Source of the DNA: JAWLFY01 sp964462125
Lineage (GTDB): Bacteria; Planctomycetota; Planctomycetia; Pirellulales; Pirellulaceae
Reading direction: 5' to 3'
DNA: 64,000 bases
NCBI GenBank assembly: GCA_964462125.1
Contig: CAYWXT010000001.1
Coordinates: forward strand, 1 to 64,000
Both the position numbers and the translations under genes were made by a program. The stretch's first letter is position 1; each line of letters opens with the position of its first letter. The notes under the pieces are model-generated. The model was not told the DNA's origin. It saw only the letters and a list, made by a program, of their open reading frames with translations, and did not search any database. Positions 49,455 through 58,417 of the stretch are shown piece after piece.

Positions 49455-50444
49455 ATGGTAGGCCCGATGATCGACGACCTGCACTCCTTGAACAACACCC
49501 GCTGTCTGGTCACCGGTGGTGCCGGATTCATCGGTTCCCATCTGACCGACGCCCTCCGCGAAGCCGGGGCTGCGGTCCGGGTCGTTGACAATTTCAGCAC
49601 CGGATTTCGGCGCAATCTGGCTCACCTTCGCGATGATTCCGGAGTTGAGATCATCGAGGGAGACATTTCGGAATCGGCGACGGCATCGAAGGTGGTCGAC
49701 GGGGTCGACGTGATTTTTCACCAAGCTGCCATGGCGAGTGTCCCCTGGAGCATGCGGGAACCGGACCTCTGCCACGCCTGGTGCGCCACCAGCACCGTTC
49801 GGCTGCTGCAGGCTGGCGTCGCATCCGGCGTGCAGCGGTTGGTGCTGGCATCCACCAGCGCCGCCTACGGCGATTCCGAATTCGTTTCCAAACGCGAAAC
49901 CGATCTGGCCGCGCCCCTCTCCCCCTACGCCGCCGCCAAACTGTCGGCCGAAGCCTACTGCCAGGCGTTTGCGCAGAGCTTTGACATCGAAACGGTCATC
50001 CTGCGATACTTCAATGTCTTCGGTCCCCGGCAAGACCCGCAGAGCGAGTACAGCGCCGTGATCCCGCGGTTCGTTTCGATGATCCTGAGCGGCACTCGCC
50101 CGATCGTCTACGGTGACGGAAAGCAGTCCCGTGACTTCGTCTTCGTCGGCGACGTGGCCCGAGCCAATATGCTCGCCGCCACCGTCCCCGGGGCCGCCGG
50201 AGGGACCTTCAATATCGGACGAGGCCAAAGGACGACGCTGCTCGATCTGCTCGCGATCCTGCAAAACTTGCTCGACCAAGAGATCGAACCGCTCTACGAA
50301 TCACCGCGAGCCGGGGACGTGCGCGACTCCCTGGCCGACATCACCCAAGCCCGCAACCGACTCGGATTCGAACCGGTCGTCGACATGCAGCAAGGGCTCC
50401 GTCAGAGCATCGATTACTACCGCCAAATGCTCACGTCCGCGTAG
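49455..50444 (+). CDS. NAD-dependent nucleotide-sugar epimerase/dehydratase
   Basis: This 329-residue short-chain dehydrogenase of the extended type has the NAD-binding GGAGFIGS at 21-28, VDNFSTGFRRNL typical of UDP-hexose 4-epimerases, a serine in ASTSAAYG, and the catalytic YAAAK at about 157-161, then RYFNVFGPRQDPQSEYSAVI and DFVFVGDVA. These resemble the WbpP/UDP-N-acetylglucosamine 4-epimerase group, so a UDP-sugar is the likely substrate, for surface polysaccharide or glycan synthesis. The ATG at 49467 (residue 5) is an alternative start. Confidence 0.9.
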   Translation: MVGPMIDDLHSLNNTRCLVTGGAGFIGSHLTDALREAGAAVRVVDNFSTGFRRNLAHLRDDSGVEIIEGDISESATASKVVDGVDVIFHQAAMASVPWSMREPDLCHAWCATSTVRLLQAGVASGVQRLVLASTSAAYGDSEFVSKRETDLAAPLSPYAAAKLSAEAYCQAFAQSFDIETVILRYFNVFGPRQDPQSEYSAVIPRFVSMILSGTRPIVYGDGKQSRDFVFVGDVARANMLAATVPGAAGGTFNIGRGQRTTLLDLLAILQNLLDQEIEPLYESPRAGDVRDSLADITQARNRLGFEPVVDMQQGLRQSIDYYRQMLTSA

Positions 50445-50545
50445 CACGACCTCCTTTGTCACCGGTGAGGGAAGCTCGCAGGGGTCGCGACGAACAACTT
50501 CGCCCCCAAATGCCGACCGGAATCAAGGGAACGGATCGCAGTGGG

Positions 50546-50776
50546 CTAACGCTGTCGATTCCGGACCAAGCGTCGCCAAGCGCGCAGCCGAAGTCCCGCC
50601 CCACCGACCAACGCAACAAGCACAACGATCCAGCGGACCACGAGTTGATCGTGCGACACCGCCGGTCCATTGACCCAATAAAGAAAAGGCGTCAAAGCCA
50701 AGGCGGTCCAGCAACCGAACTCGATCCAGCCACACGCTTCATCCCAGCCGATTTCTTTCTGGTTGACGTCGTTCAT
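50546..50776 (-). CDS. Small two-segment membrane protein
   Basis: The ATG at 50776 has a strong Shine-Dalgarno sequence, GGAGGG, 8 bases upstream, which makes it a better start than the longer frame to 50917. The 76-residue product has two hydrophobic segments, FGCWTALALTPFLYWV and VVRWIVVLVALVGGAGL, and a basic C-terminus. No family is recognised. It converges with the epimerase gene. Confidence 0.65.
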   Translation of the reverse strand: MNDVNQKEIGWDEACGWIEFGCWTALALTPFLYWVNGPAVSHDQLVVRWIVVLVALVGGAGLRLRAWRRLVRNRQR

Positions 50777-51011
50777 GACGAAAGCCCTCCAAAGAAGTTT
50801 GCCAATCGCATCAGTCGCTGTTGCGTTTGAGTATCGCACGCCATTGTCGCTCAAACCTCGCGGCACGTTCCGGGGAAATTCCGAAGATTTGAAAACCCTA
50901 ACCTGCCCTCTCTCCACGAAACGAAAGCAAAGCCGAACGGGTTCCGTTAGGTTACTGAGCAGTTACGAAGTTGCGGTACAGGTGAGCACGCGGTGACGTT
51001 AGACTGGCGGC

Positions 51012-51701
51012 ATGAATTTTCTCTCTCATGCGATTCCCCACCTGAACACCCCCTGGGTGGTTGTGGGGACGGCGGTTCCTGATTGGTTGTCGGTGCTCGA
51101 TCGCCGCGTGCGTGCTCGCAGGCGGTCGGCGGAGGCTCACCTCGGCAGTGACGATGCGCCGCTTCGTTCCATCGCGTGGGGTGTGGTCCGGCACCACGAC
51201 GACGACCGCTGGTTCCACGGAACCCGCGCGTTTGCCGAAACCAACCTGCTGCTCGCCGTTCAACTTCGCGAGCGGCTGCCGGGTGATGAAGGATTTCGCC
51301 CCAGCTTCGTCGGCCACATCTTGATCGAAATGCTGCTCGATTCCTTTTGGATTCGGGAGGATGCTTCCGTCGCCGACCGCTATTACGAGGCGATCGATTC
51401 GGTCGCTCCGGAAACGGTCCAGCGGTGTGTGGCCGCGATCACGGGAAAACCGATCGAGGGGCTCGCCGATTTGATGCGGCGGTTCGTCGATGCCCGGTTC
51501 TTGTACGACTACACCGATCACGCCAAACTCTTGGGGCGTCTGAATCAGGTGATGCGGCGGGTCGGCTTGGCGGATCTGCCCCACGCCGTTGGCGATTGGC
51601 TTCCGGAGGCGGTGGAGATCGTGGAGGGGCGCCGCGGCGAACTGCTGTCGGCGCCCGGATCACGCGCGACTTCCCACTCCCGCTGGACCGCACCCTCGTG
51701 A
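51012..51701 (+). CDS. AcpH-like (acyl carrier protein phosphodiesterase-like) protein
   Basis: This 229-residue protein has an opening and layout that recall the AcpH/DUF479 family: MNFLSHAIPHLNTPWVVVGT with PDWL, a HHDDDRWFHGT segment, and SFVGHILIEMLLDSFWI. These conserved His/Asp residues could bind a metal. AcpH removes phosphopantetheine from acyl carrier protein; the match here is partial, so the substrate is uncertain. It ends 11 bp before the isomerase gene, which suggests an operon. Confidence 0.5.
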   Translation: MNFLSHAIPHLNTPWVVVGTAVPDWLSVLDRRVRARRRSAEAHLGSDDAPLRSIAWGVVRHHDDDRWFHGTRAFAETNLLLAVQLRERLPGDEGFRPSFVGHILIEMLLDSFWIREDASVADRYYEAIDSVAPETVQRCVAAITGKPIEGLADLMRRFVDARFLYDYTDHAKLLGRLNQVMRRVGLADLPHAVGDWLPEAVEIVEGRRGELLSAPGSRATSHSRWTAPS

Positions 51702-51712
51702 AAGAGAACTCC

Positions 51713-52558
51713 ATGAACTACGGCATGAATTTACTTTTGTGGTCCGGTGAAGTGACCGATGACCTGATGCCCACATGCGAACAGCTGAAGGCGATGGGCT
51801 ATGACGGCGTGGAACTGCCGATGTTCAATCTGGACCTTGACTACGCGGCTTTGGGAAAGCGCCTCGACGACCTCGGACTACGCCGCACCGCGGTCACAAT
51901 CCGCGGCGAGGAGGACAATCCGATCTCGCCCGACCCGGCGATTCGGGCCAAGGGGGTCGAGCTGAACAAGAAGACGCTCGATTGCTGCGCCGCCGCCGGG
52001 GCGGAAACGCTCGTTGGCCCCTATCATTCCGCCATCGGAGTCTTTTCGGGTTCCGGCCGTACCGATGACGAGTGGAAATGGGGCGTCGACAGCATGCGTC
52101 AGACGGCCGAGCATGCCGGGCAAGTGGGTGTCAATCTGGGGGTGGAGGCGCTGAACCGGTTCGAATGTTACTTTCTCAATTGCCATGCCGATTCAGCCGC
52201 CTTCGTGCGGGAGGTTGACCATCGCGCGTGTGGGATGATGTACGACACCTTTCACGCCAACATCGAAGAAAAGAGTGTCCGCGAGGCGGTCAAGGCGGGC
52301 GGAGACAAGCTGTACCATATCCACATCAGTGAAAACGATCGCAGCACCCCTGGGGCCGGCGGTGTGAACTGGAAGGACAACTTCGATGCCATCACTGAGT
52401 GCGGCTATGACGGTTGGCTCGTGATCGAAGCCTTCGGTTTGGCACTCCCCGAGATCGCGGCGGCGACGAAGATCTGGCGGCGGATGTTCAAAGACGAGCT
52501 GACACTGGCCCGTGAAGGGTTGGCGTTCATGAAGGGCGAGATCGAAAAGCGGAGATGA
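51713..52558 (+). CDS. Sugar isomerase/epimerase (xylose isomerase-like TIM barrel)
   Basis: The start at 51713 gives a 281-residue protein of the D-tagatose/D-psicose 3-epimerase type; the longer frame overlaps the preceding gene. Visible features are LKAMGYDGVELPM, metal ligands in GVEALNRFE, MYDTFHAN, HIHISENDR and LVIEAF, in the order expected for the divalent-metal site of this family. It probably epimerises or isomerises a ketose or related sugar. A receiver-like gene follows after 4 bp. Confidence 0.88.
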   Translation: MNYGMNLLLWSGEVTDDLMPTCEQLKAMGYDGVELPMFNLDLDYAALGKRLDDLGLRRTAVTIRGEEDNPISPDPAIRAKGVELNKKTLDCCAAAGAETLVGPYHSAIGVFSGSGRTDDEWKWGVDSMRQTAEHAGQVGVNLGVEALNRFECYFLNCHADSAAFVREVDHRACGMMYDTFHANIEEKSVREAVKAGGDKLYHIHISENDRSTPGAGGVNWKDNFDAITECGYDGWLVIEAFGLALPEIAAATKIWRRMFKDELTLAREGLAFMKGEIEKRR

Positions 52559-52562
52559 TCCG

Positions 52563-52928
52563 ATGGGCGATTCCCAGGTGGTGCTGTTCCTCTCGGGGGA
52601 CCTGATGTTCGCCTCCCGCGTCCGCGCCGCGGCCGAGCGGTCCGGGCTGGTGTTCCGGCTCGCCGGATCGCTTCCTGAGCAACCGGCGGGCGATGAGTCA
52701 CCGCCGGAGTCTGTCCGCTTTGTGGTGCTTGATCTCGCCACCCGCGGCAGCCTGGTCGCTGAGTCGGTTCAATGGGCATCCCAGCAATCCCCCGTTCCGC
52801 AAGTCATCGCCTACGGTCCCCATGTCCAAGCCGGACGACTTCGCGCCGCCCGCGAGGCGGGGATTCAGCGGGTGATGACCCGCAGTCAATTCGACAGCCG
52901 CTTGGGAACGCTGTTCGCCGCGGAGTAG
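52563..52928 (+). CDS. Small receiver-like protein of unknown function
   Basis: This 121-residue protein alternates strands and helices in the order of a CheY-like receiver: VVLFLSGDLMFASRV, FVVLDLATRG (position of the phospho-acceptor strand), PQVIAYGPHV and AGIQRVMTRSQF. The acidic pocket and the conserved Lys are not clearly present, so it may be a pseudo-receiver. It starts 4 bp after the isomerase gene and is probably co-transcribed. Confidence 0.6.
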   Translation: MGDSQVVLFLSGDLMFASRVRAAAERSGLVFRLAGSLPEQPAGDESPPESVRFVVLDLATRGSLVAESVQWASQQSPVPQVIAYGPHVQAGRLRAAREAGIQRVMTRSQFDSRLGTLFAAE

Positions 52929-52997
52929 TTCGCCGCGGCGTCGCCGACAACGCCCGCGGTCACAGCGGTGTGTCTGCTACCGGCGCGTGTCGGCTGT

Positions 52998-54230
52998 TTA
53001 CGGATCGCGTCGCAGGTCGCCGCTGTACCTTGCCCACTTTTGAGCGAAGTGCCGCCGCCATCGCGACTGGTCATAGCCATGGTCGACGTCCGGCTCGATC
53101 GTTTTGAGCATGCTCAGCACATCTCGATTCTTTTGCTTCTGGACGACCATCTTTGCCTTGCCCCCGGTCGACATGCCGCCCCCACCGTTGTTGGAGAATC
53201 CGACCTGGGTCCCGGGCCCTGGCGGGATCACTCGCTTGTGTTTGGTGACCAATGCGTCGACCAGGGGCATGGCCAGGTTCGGTTGGGGAGGAAACTCGGC
53301 CAGGGCTGCCGCAGCGGCCGTGACGGTTTCCCTTTTGTTCCCCTGGAGCATCGGCAGGTAGGTTGCGATCGCGGATCCTTGGCCGTACTGCTTGAGTTGC
53401 TCGACGGCCAAGTCCCGGATCACCGGATCGTTCTCCTCGAGTACTGTCTTCGTTAGGGCCTCGACCGCAACGGGCGTCTTGAGTTTCCCCAACAGCTGAA
53501 CCCACAAGCGGCGGAGTTGGCGTCCCTGGGAATCATTCTCGCGCGAGTCGGCCAGCTCACGGGCGATGCCCCACGCGGCGAGCGGATCCTCGATCGCCTC
53601 CAGCGTCTCCCAGGCCTCGGCGTTGCCGCGGGCCACCATCTTGCGCAGGCGAATGATCTCCTTGCCCCACTGCTTCGACGCGACGTCGGCTTCCTCCTCC
53701 TGCTGCTGCAGCATCGCCGCCTCCGGCACCATCCACTTGCCCGAGACGCTGACCATCCCTTCGCTCCGCTTGACCTCGGCGAACTTTTTCCACTCCCCCT
53801 GGTGCTCGACGTAACCCAGCGCCGCGCGAGCTTTGGAATGGCCCGGATCGAGCGCAATGGTGCGGCGCAGGTGGTATCGATACTGATCTTCTAAGGGCAA
53901 CGATGTCTGTTGTTTGCACCACCGGGCCAACTCGTAATGCAATGCGGGATCGTCCGCTGCAATCCCCACCCGCCGCCGGTATTCTGCCAGGTCCGCCGAA
54001 CGCACCACCCGCCCCACTCGGCTCCTGGGCAGCTTGACCCACAACTCATCATCGACCTTGGCCGCGACATAAGGCCGCTCGTCCCCCGAGTCCCGCTGGT
54101 GCACTGCCTCGCTAGCCACATGGCCACCCCCCGAAAGCTCCACTGTGTCGGCCCGAGCCGGCTCTGACACCACAGGAGTGGAGATCGCAAACAAGCATCC
54201 GACGATCAGAGCGAGCAGTGCACGTCTCAT
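52998..54230 (-). CDS. Secreted HEAT-like repeat protein
   Basis: This 410-residue protein carries a signal peptide (RRALLALIVGCLFAISTPVV) and then a beta segment (ADTVELSGGGHV), a tetratricopeptide-like part (YRYHLRRTIALDPGHSKARA), and HEAT-like helical repeats (AVEALTKTVLEENDPVIRDL, TAAAAALAEFPPQPNLAMPL). A Gly-rich loop (FSNNGGGGMSTGG) precedes the tail. It is probably an exported scaffold; no catalytic motif is seen. It is divergent from cysH. Confidence 0.8.
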   Translation of the reverse strand: MRRALLALIVGCLFAISTPVVSEPARADTVELSGGGHVASEAVHQRDSGDERPYVAAKVDDELWVKLPRSRVGRVVRSADLAEYRRRVGIAADDPALHYELARWCKQQTSLPLEDQYRYHLRRTIALDPGHSKARAALGYVEHQGEWKKFAEVKRSEGMVSVSGKWMVPEAAMLQQQEEEADVASKQWGKEIIRLRKMVARGNAEAWETLEAIEDPLAAWGIARELADSRENDSQGRQLRRLWVQLLGKLKTPVAVEALTKTVLEENDPVIRDLAVEQLKQYGQGSAIATYLPMLQGNKRETVTAAAAALAEFPPQPNLAMPLVDALVTKHKRVIPPGPGTQVGFSNNGGGGMSTGGKAKMVVQKQKNRDVLSMLKTIEPDVDHGYDQSRWRRHFAQKWARYSGDLRRDP

Positions 54231-54552
54231 GGCCTTCGTATCCGCCGAAATTGGCTCGGTTGGAAAAGAATCGCCCGCGAAACCCCCATTCTAACCCGCT
54301 CTACCCCGGCGGTCGAATTCCGACCGCCTAGGCTCGGTCAGAAAACGCGAACGACGCTCGCGAAGCGACAAGCATCACCCTCCCAAGGGAGGGTAGTTAC
54401 TAGGAGGGCGGCCGCACTTCGAATCATGGTGCGATGGGTGTTTTCTGACAGAGCCTAGGCGGATCGGGGCGCCGCGAGCGAAGCTGCAAAATCGCTCAAC
54501 TCCTCCTCCGCGACGGCCGATGAGCATTGTTGACTAACCAGATCACGATTGT
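54231..54552. other. Divergent intergenic region with palindromes
   Basis: This 322 bp gap lies between divergent genes, so both promoters should be here, though no clear -35/-10 is visible. It contains the palindrome GGCGGTCGAATTCCGACCGCC at about 54308-54328 and repeat R2 copy 2. Confidence 0.7.
54327..54459. repeat. Dispersed hairpin repeat family R2, copy 2, with internal insertion
   Basis: The arms CCTAGGCTCGGTCAGAAAAC and GTTTTCTGACAGAGCCTAGG match copy 1 at 46467, and the left half also keeps GCGAACGACGCTCGCG. About 75 bp of extra sequence follow, including a second small hairpin CCCTCCC-AA-GGGAGGG. Confidence 0.88.
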
Positions 54553-55461
54553 ATGATTAGGGATGAGTTGGAACCGCAGAGAAGTATCGAACGGATGAAC
54601 GCCGCAGGATCCCGAAAGATGACCATGGTCGAAGGGGCACGCAACGAGGGGGGAGGAAGCAGCCCGGACCAAGGGGCCGGCCGCGAGGAACCGTCGCCGT
54701 TGCCGCTCTACACGATCGACGACGCGACCCCCCGAGGTGCGTTGGCTGCCGATCCGCCCCTGGTTCCGACCGACGAGCTGTTGGCCGAGCTTGCCACGGC
54801 CAGCGATTCGCTGGAGTCGGCCACACCGCAGGAGATTCTTCGCTGGGCCGCCGACCGTTTCGCCCCCCGGTTCACGATGGCGACCGCCTTCGGCCCCGAG
54901 GGGATGGTGATCATCCACATGCTCGCCGAGGTCGCCCCCGAGACGCCGGTATTCAATTTGGAGACCGGGTACCAATTTGCCGAAACGCATGAACTCCGTG
55001 AACGTGTTCGCCAGCGGTATGGGATCGAGGTCGAATACAAGTATCCGGAGCAGTCGGTTGAGGCATACGAGGCGACCCACGGCGGTCCGCTGTACAAGTC
55101 GGACCCGAACCGTTGTTGCCTCGACCGCAAGCTGCGGGTGTTGCACGAAGCGGTCCGGGGTTGGTACGGCTGGGCGAGTGCGATTCGCCGCGACCAGAGC
55201 GCTGACCGCGCCAAGGCCCCCATCGTCGGCTGGGACCAGAAATTCCAGTTGGTGAAAGTCAGCCCGCTGGCCAATTGGACCAAACAGGACGTGTGGTCGC
55301 TGATCACGAAAGAAAATATTCCCTATAACCCGCTGCACGATCAAGGTTATCCGAGCGTCGGCTGCTGGCCCTGCACCCGCGCCATCCGGCTCGGGGAGGA
55401 TGAGCGGGCGGGGCGTTGGAGTAGTTTTCAAAAGACCGAATGCGGCTTGCACTCGTCGTAG
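54553..55461 (+). CDS. cysH: Assimilatory adenylyl-sulfate (APS) reductase
   Basis: This 302-residue protein belongs to the CysH family. It has TAFGPEGMVIIHML (phosphosulfate-binding loop region), FNLETGYQFAET, the CC at 188-189 in NRCCLDRKL, C271/C274 in GCWPCT, and the C-terminal catalytic ECGLH at 296-300. The CC plus CxxC set binds a [4Fe-4S] cluster and marks the APS-using type that reduces adenylyl sulfate to sulfite with thioredoxin. The first 90 residues are an unusual low-complexity extension, so a later ATG (54598 or beyond) is possible. An Rrf2 regulator follows after 6 bp. Confidence 0.93.
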   Translation: MIRDELEPQRSIERMNAAGSRKMTMVEGARNEGGGSSPDQGAGREEPSPLPLYTIDDATPRGALAADPPLVPTDELLAELATASDSLESATPQEILRWAADRFAPRFTMATAFGPEGMVIIHMLAEVAPETPVFNLETGYQFAETHELRERVRQRYGIEVEYKYPEQSVEAYEATHGGPLYKSDPNRCCLDRKLRVLHEAVRGWYGWASAIRRDQSADRAKAPIVGWDQKFQLVKVSPLANWTKQDVWSLITKENIPYNPLHDQGYPSVGCWPCTRAIRLGEDERAGRWSSFQKTECGLHSS

Positions 55462-55467
55462 GTTTTG

Positions 55468-55893
55468 ATGGTTATTTCCGCCCGAGTCCACTATGCCTGT
55501 CTGGCGCTGCTCGATCTGGCGCTTCGCCACGAGGATTCCGCGCCGGTGGCCGCCGGTGAAATCACCGAGCGCCACGGCATCCCCGGCCCCTTCCTGGTGC
55601 AAATCCTGCGAACGCTACGAACCGCCGGCTGGGTGGAGAGTTTGCGGGGAAGCCAGGGGGGTTATCGCTTGACGGTCGATCCGGCGCGAATCACGCTGCT
55701 GGACGTCGCCGAAGCGATTGGGTGCCAAGAAGGTCGGGGAAAGTCCGAAGGCACTGCCACCGTGGAAGGAGAATTGCTCGAGGAGGTCTGGGATCGCGCC
55801 GCGGAGGCCTCGCGTCAGGTTCTCGCGACGACCACCTTGGGAGATCTGGTTGACCGTTGCCGGCATGGCGAAGCGACCATGTTCTATATCTGA
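55468..55893 (+). CDS. Rrf2-family transcriptional regulator
   Basis: This 141-residue protein starts at ATG 55468 and has the Rrf2 winged-helix opening RVHYACLALLDLAL, then ITERHGIPGPFLVQILRTL, GWVESLRGSQGGYRLTVDP and ITLLDVAEAIG. The three-cysteine cluster of IscR-type members is not seen, which is closer to CymR, a regulator of cysteine metabolism. Its position directly after cysH supports a role in sulfur assimilation. Confidence 0.9.
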   Translation: MVISARVHYACLALLDLALRHEDSAPVAAGEITERHGIPGPFLVQILRTLRTAGWVESLRGSQGGYRLTVDPARITLLDVAEAIGCQEGRGKSEGTATVEGELLEEVWDRAAEASRQVLATTTLGDLVDRCRHGEATMFYI

Positions 55894-55934
55894 ACCGCCT
55901 GCGTTCCCTGGTCTGAACTCCTTGACTGAACTCC

Positions 55935-56969
55935 TTGACTGAACTCCGTGTCTCCCTCGCCGAATTTCGATCCTTGCCCGACGTCCCCGAGGGCGGGACG
56001 GCTCCCCGTTTGAACGGCCACCGAGACGCGTGGGTCCGTGCGATCGGTCGCGGGCTGCGGCATCCGGCCTGGTTGTTGACGGCGCGGCAGGGGGAGCAGG
56101 TTCGTGGTGTACTGCCGTTGGTCTTGGTCCGGGGGCCAATCTTTGGCCGCTTTCTGGTTTCGCTTCCCTACATCAACACCGGCGGTGTTTGGGCCAGTGA
56201 CGACGCGGCGGCGGTGGCCCTGATCGACCGCGCGTGTACGTTCGCCGATGAACAACATGTCCGCTTCCTGGAGCTGCGTCACGAAGTTCCGGTCGAGCAT
56301 TCGAAATTCAATTTCCAGCGAACCGACAAGCACCACCTGCGACTCCAGCTGCCGGCGACCGACGAGTTGCTCGATAAGTCGTTCAAGTCGAGGCTACGAA
56401 GCCAGGTCAAAAAGGCCGGCCAGTACGAGTTGGAGGTTGAATTTGGTGGCGTCCCGCTGTTGCGAGCGTTCTACGACGTATTCGCGGTCAACATGCGCGA
56501 TTTGGGAACGCCGGTTTTTTCCCCGGATCTGTTCGCAGCGGTGTTGGAGGAATTCGGTGACGATGCGGAGCTGTGCATCGTACGAAAAGATAGCCAGCCG
56601 GTTGCCTCCGCCTTGCTCGTGCATGCGGGCGGGATCACGGAGGTCCCCAGCGCCAGCAGCCTGCGGGAGTTCAATCGCACCAACGCGAACATGCTGATGT
56701 ACCGGAATCTCCTGCGGCGGGCGATCGAGCGCGGCAGTTGCATGTTCGACTTCGGACGCAGCAGCGAGGGGAGCGGCACCTACAAGTTCAAAACCCAATG
56801 GGGCGCCGCCCCTCACCCGGCCGTCTGGCAGTACTATGTACGGCAGGGATCACCGGAGGAGATGCGGCCGGAGGCGGAGGGAAAACAGCGGCTGGTCCGA
56901 CTTTGGCAAAAGCTTCCTGTCTCGCTGACCAAGGTCATCGGCCCACCCATCGTCCGCGGAATCCCCTAA
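55935..56969 (+). CDS. FemAB-like GNAT-fold protein (exosortase-associated type)
   Basis: This 344-residue protein follows the FemAB family seen near exosortase/PEP-CTERM systems: [20 protein letters not shown] with [43 protein letters not shown] and [20 protein letters not shown]. Such proteins are thought to transfer an amino acid or similar group during envelope or surface-polymer synthesis. The start is a TTG after a 13 bp tandem repeat (TGAACTCCTTGAC); no ATG is available nearby. The stop overlaps the convergent DUF1501 gene by 4 bp. Confidence 0.88.
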   Translation: MTELRVSLAEFRSLPDVPEGGTAPRLNGHRDAWVRAIGRGLRHPAWLLTARQGEQVRGVLPLVLVRGPIFGRFLVSLPYINTGGVWASDDAAAVALIDRACTFADEQHVRFLELRHEVPVEHSKFNFQRTDKHHLRLQLPATDELLDKSFKSRLRSQVKKAGQYELEVEFGGVPLLRAFYDVFAVNMRDLGTPVFSPDLFAAVLEEFGDDAELCIVRKDSQPVASALLVHAGGITEVPSASSLREFNRTNANMLMYRNLLRRAIERGSCMFDFGRSSEGSGTYKFKTQWGAAPHPAVWQYYVRQGSPEEMRPEAEGKQRLVRLWQKLPVSLTKVIGPPIVRGIP

Positions 56970-58417
56970 GCGAGGATCGGGTGGAGCAGGTTGCCATGCA
57001 CGTCGGTGAGGCGGACGTCGCGGCCGCTGTAGCGATAGGTGAGTGCTTCGTGGTCGACCCCGAGTTGATGCAGGACGGTTGCCCACAGGTCGTACACCGT
57101 GCAGGGGTTTTCAACGGCGTGGTAGCCAAACTCGTCGGTCGCTCCGTAAATGGTTCCACCACGGACGCCGCCACCGGCGAGCCAAACGCTGAAGCCGAAC
57201 GGATTGTGGTCGCGACCGTCGCTGCCTTGGGAAAACGGCGTGCGACCGAACTCGCCGGCCCACACGATCAACGTCTCGTCCAACAGACCGCGGTTGCGTA
57301 GGTCGCGGATCAGTCCCGCGATGGGCTGGTCGACCTGCGCGCCCATCTGACGGTGGCCCTCTTCGAGCGCACTGTGTTGATCCCACGGGTTTGCTGCTCC
57401 TCCGGCACCGATTCCCTTGGACAGGCAGCTCAGTTCGATGAACCGCACGCCGCGTTCGACCAACCGCCGGGCCAACAGGCACTGCCGCGCGTAGGCCGCC
57501 TTTTGCGGGTCGTTCGAATCGAGTCCATACAGCCGGTGGGTCGCTTCGGTCTCACCAGAGATATCGCACAACTCCGGTACCGCGGTCTGCATTCGAAACG
57601 CGGTCTCGTAGTTCTTGATCGCTGCTTCGACCTGGTCGTCCCCCGCCGTGGTTGTCAGAAACTCGCGGTCGAAGGAACGGGCGAAGTCGAGACGATCACG
57701 CTGGGTCCTCTGTGGTTGCTGCGGGCGAACGTTTCGAATGGGTTCCGGCACGTCCGCTTTCAAGATCGATCCTTGGTGCTGCGCCGGGAGGAAGCCGTTG
57801 CTGAACAGACTGACGCCGCCGTGGGGTGCTGTGGCGCCGCCGCTTTGCAGCACGACGTAGCCCGGCAGGTTTTGATTCTCGCTGCCCAATCCATACGCGC
57901 ACCAGGCCCCGGCACTGGGATAGCCCATGATCGGGAAGCCGGTGTGGATGAAGAAGTTGCCTTGCGCGTGTTCGTTCACCGGCGAGGTCATCGATCGGAC
58001 CACGGCGAGCTCGTCCGCCATGGAGGCCAATTCGGGAAACATACCGCTGACCGGGATCCCGCTGTCGCCCCGGGGCGCAAACTCGAAGGGACTGGCCATC
58101 ACGTCGCCGTTGTTGTTGAACTGTGTCCGTTCAACCTTCATCGGCATCGGCTTTCCGTGCAGCTCCTGCAGCTTCGGTTTCGGATCGAACGAGTCGACCT
58201 GCGAGACGCCCCCGGACATGAAGCAGAAAATGACATGCTTCGCCTTGGGGGCGTGGTGCGTCTTTCGCAGGGCGGCGTCGCGCGGCAGTTCCGCGGGACG
58301 GCAGTAGGCGGGCTCGGACAGCAACCCCGTCAGCGCGACGGCGCCAAAACCGGTCGAACAGCGTTCCAGCAGGCGGCGCCGTGAAAGCCGGTCAAACGAC
58401 GAAAGGCTATCGGACAT
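56966..58417 (-). CDS. Exported DUF1501-family protein
   Basis: This 483-residue protein starts at ATG 58417 with AGGAG 9 bases upstream. A Tat-like leader ([20 protein letters not shown]) is followed by the DUF1501 core: [66 protein letters not shown] and [20 protein letters not shown]. The family has an alkaline-phosphatase-like fold in outline; its role is unknown. Its start overlaps the end of the DUF1549/DUF1553 gene by 11 bp, the usual planctomycete pair. Confidence 0.93.
   Translation of the reverse strand: MSDSLSSFDRLSRRRLLERCSTGFGAVALTGLLSEPAYCRPAELPRDAALRKTHHAPKAKHVIFCFMSGGVSQVDSFDPKPKLQELHGKPMPMKVERTQFNNNGDVMASPFEFAPRGDSGIPVSGMFPELASMADELAVVRSMTSPVNEHAQGNFFIHTGFPIMGYPSAGAWCAYGLGSENQNLPGYVVLQSGGATAPHGGVSLFSNGFLPAQHQGSILKADVPEPIRNVRPQQPQRTQRDRLDFARSFDREFLTTTAGDDQVEAAIKNYETAFRMQTAVPELCDISGETEATHRLYGLDSNDPQKAAYARQCLLARRLVERGVRFIELSCLSKGIGAGGAANPWDQHSALEEGHRQMGAQVDQPIAGLIRDLRNRGLLDETLIVWAGEFGRTPFSQGSDGRDHNPFGFSVWLAGGGVRGGTIYGATDEFGYHAVENPCTVYDLWATVLHQLGVDHEALTYRYSGRDVRLTDVHGNLLHPILA

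Noticed and set aside
47835..50279. 814-codon minus-strand frame
   Set aside because: It runs antisense across the TolC-like gene, repeat R1 and the epimerase gene, all of which are clearly supported on plus.
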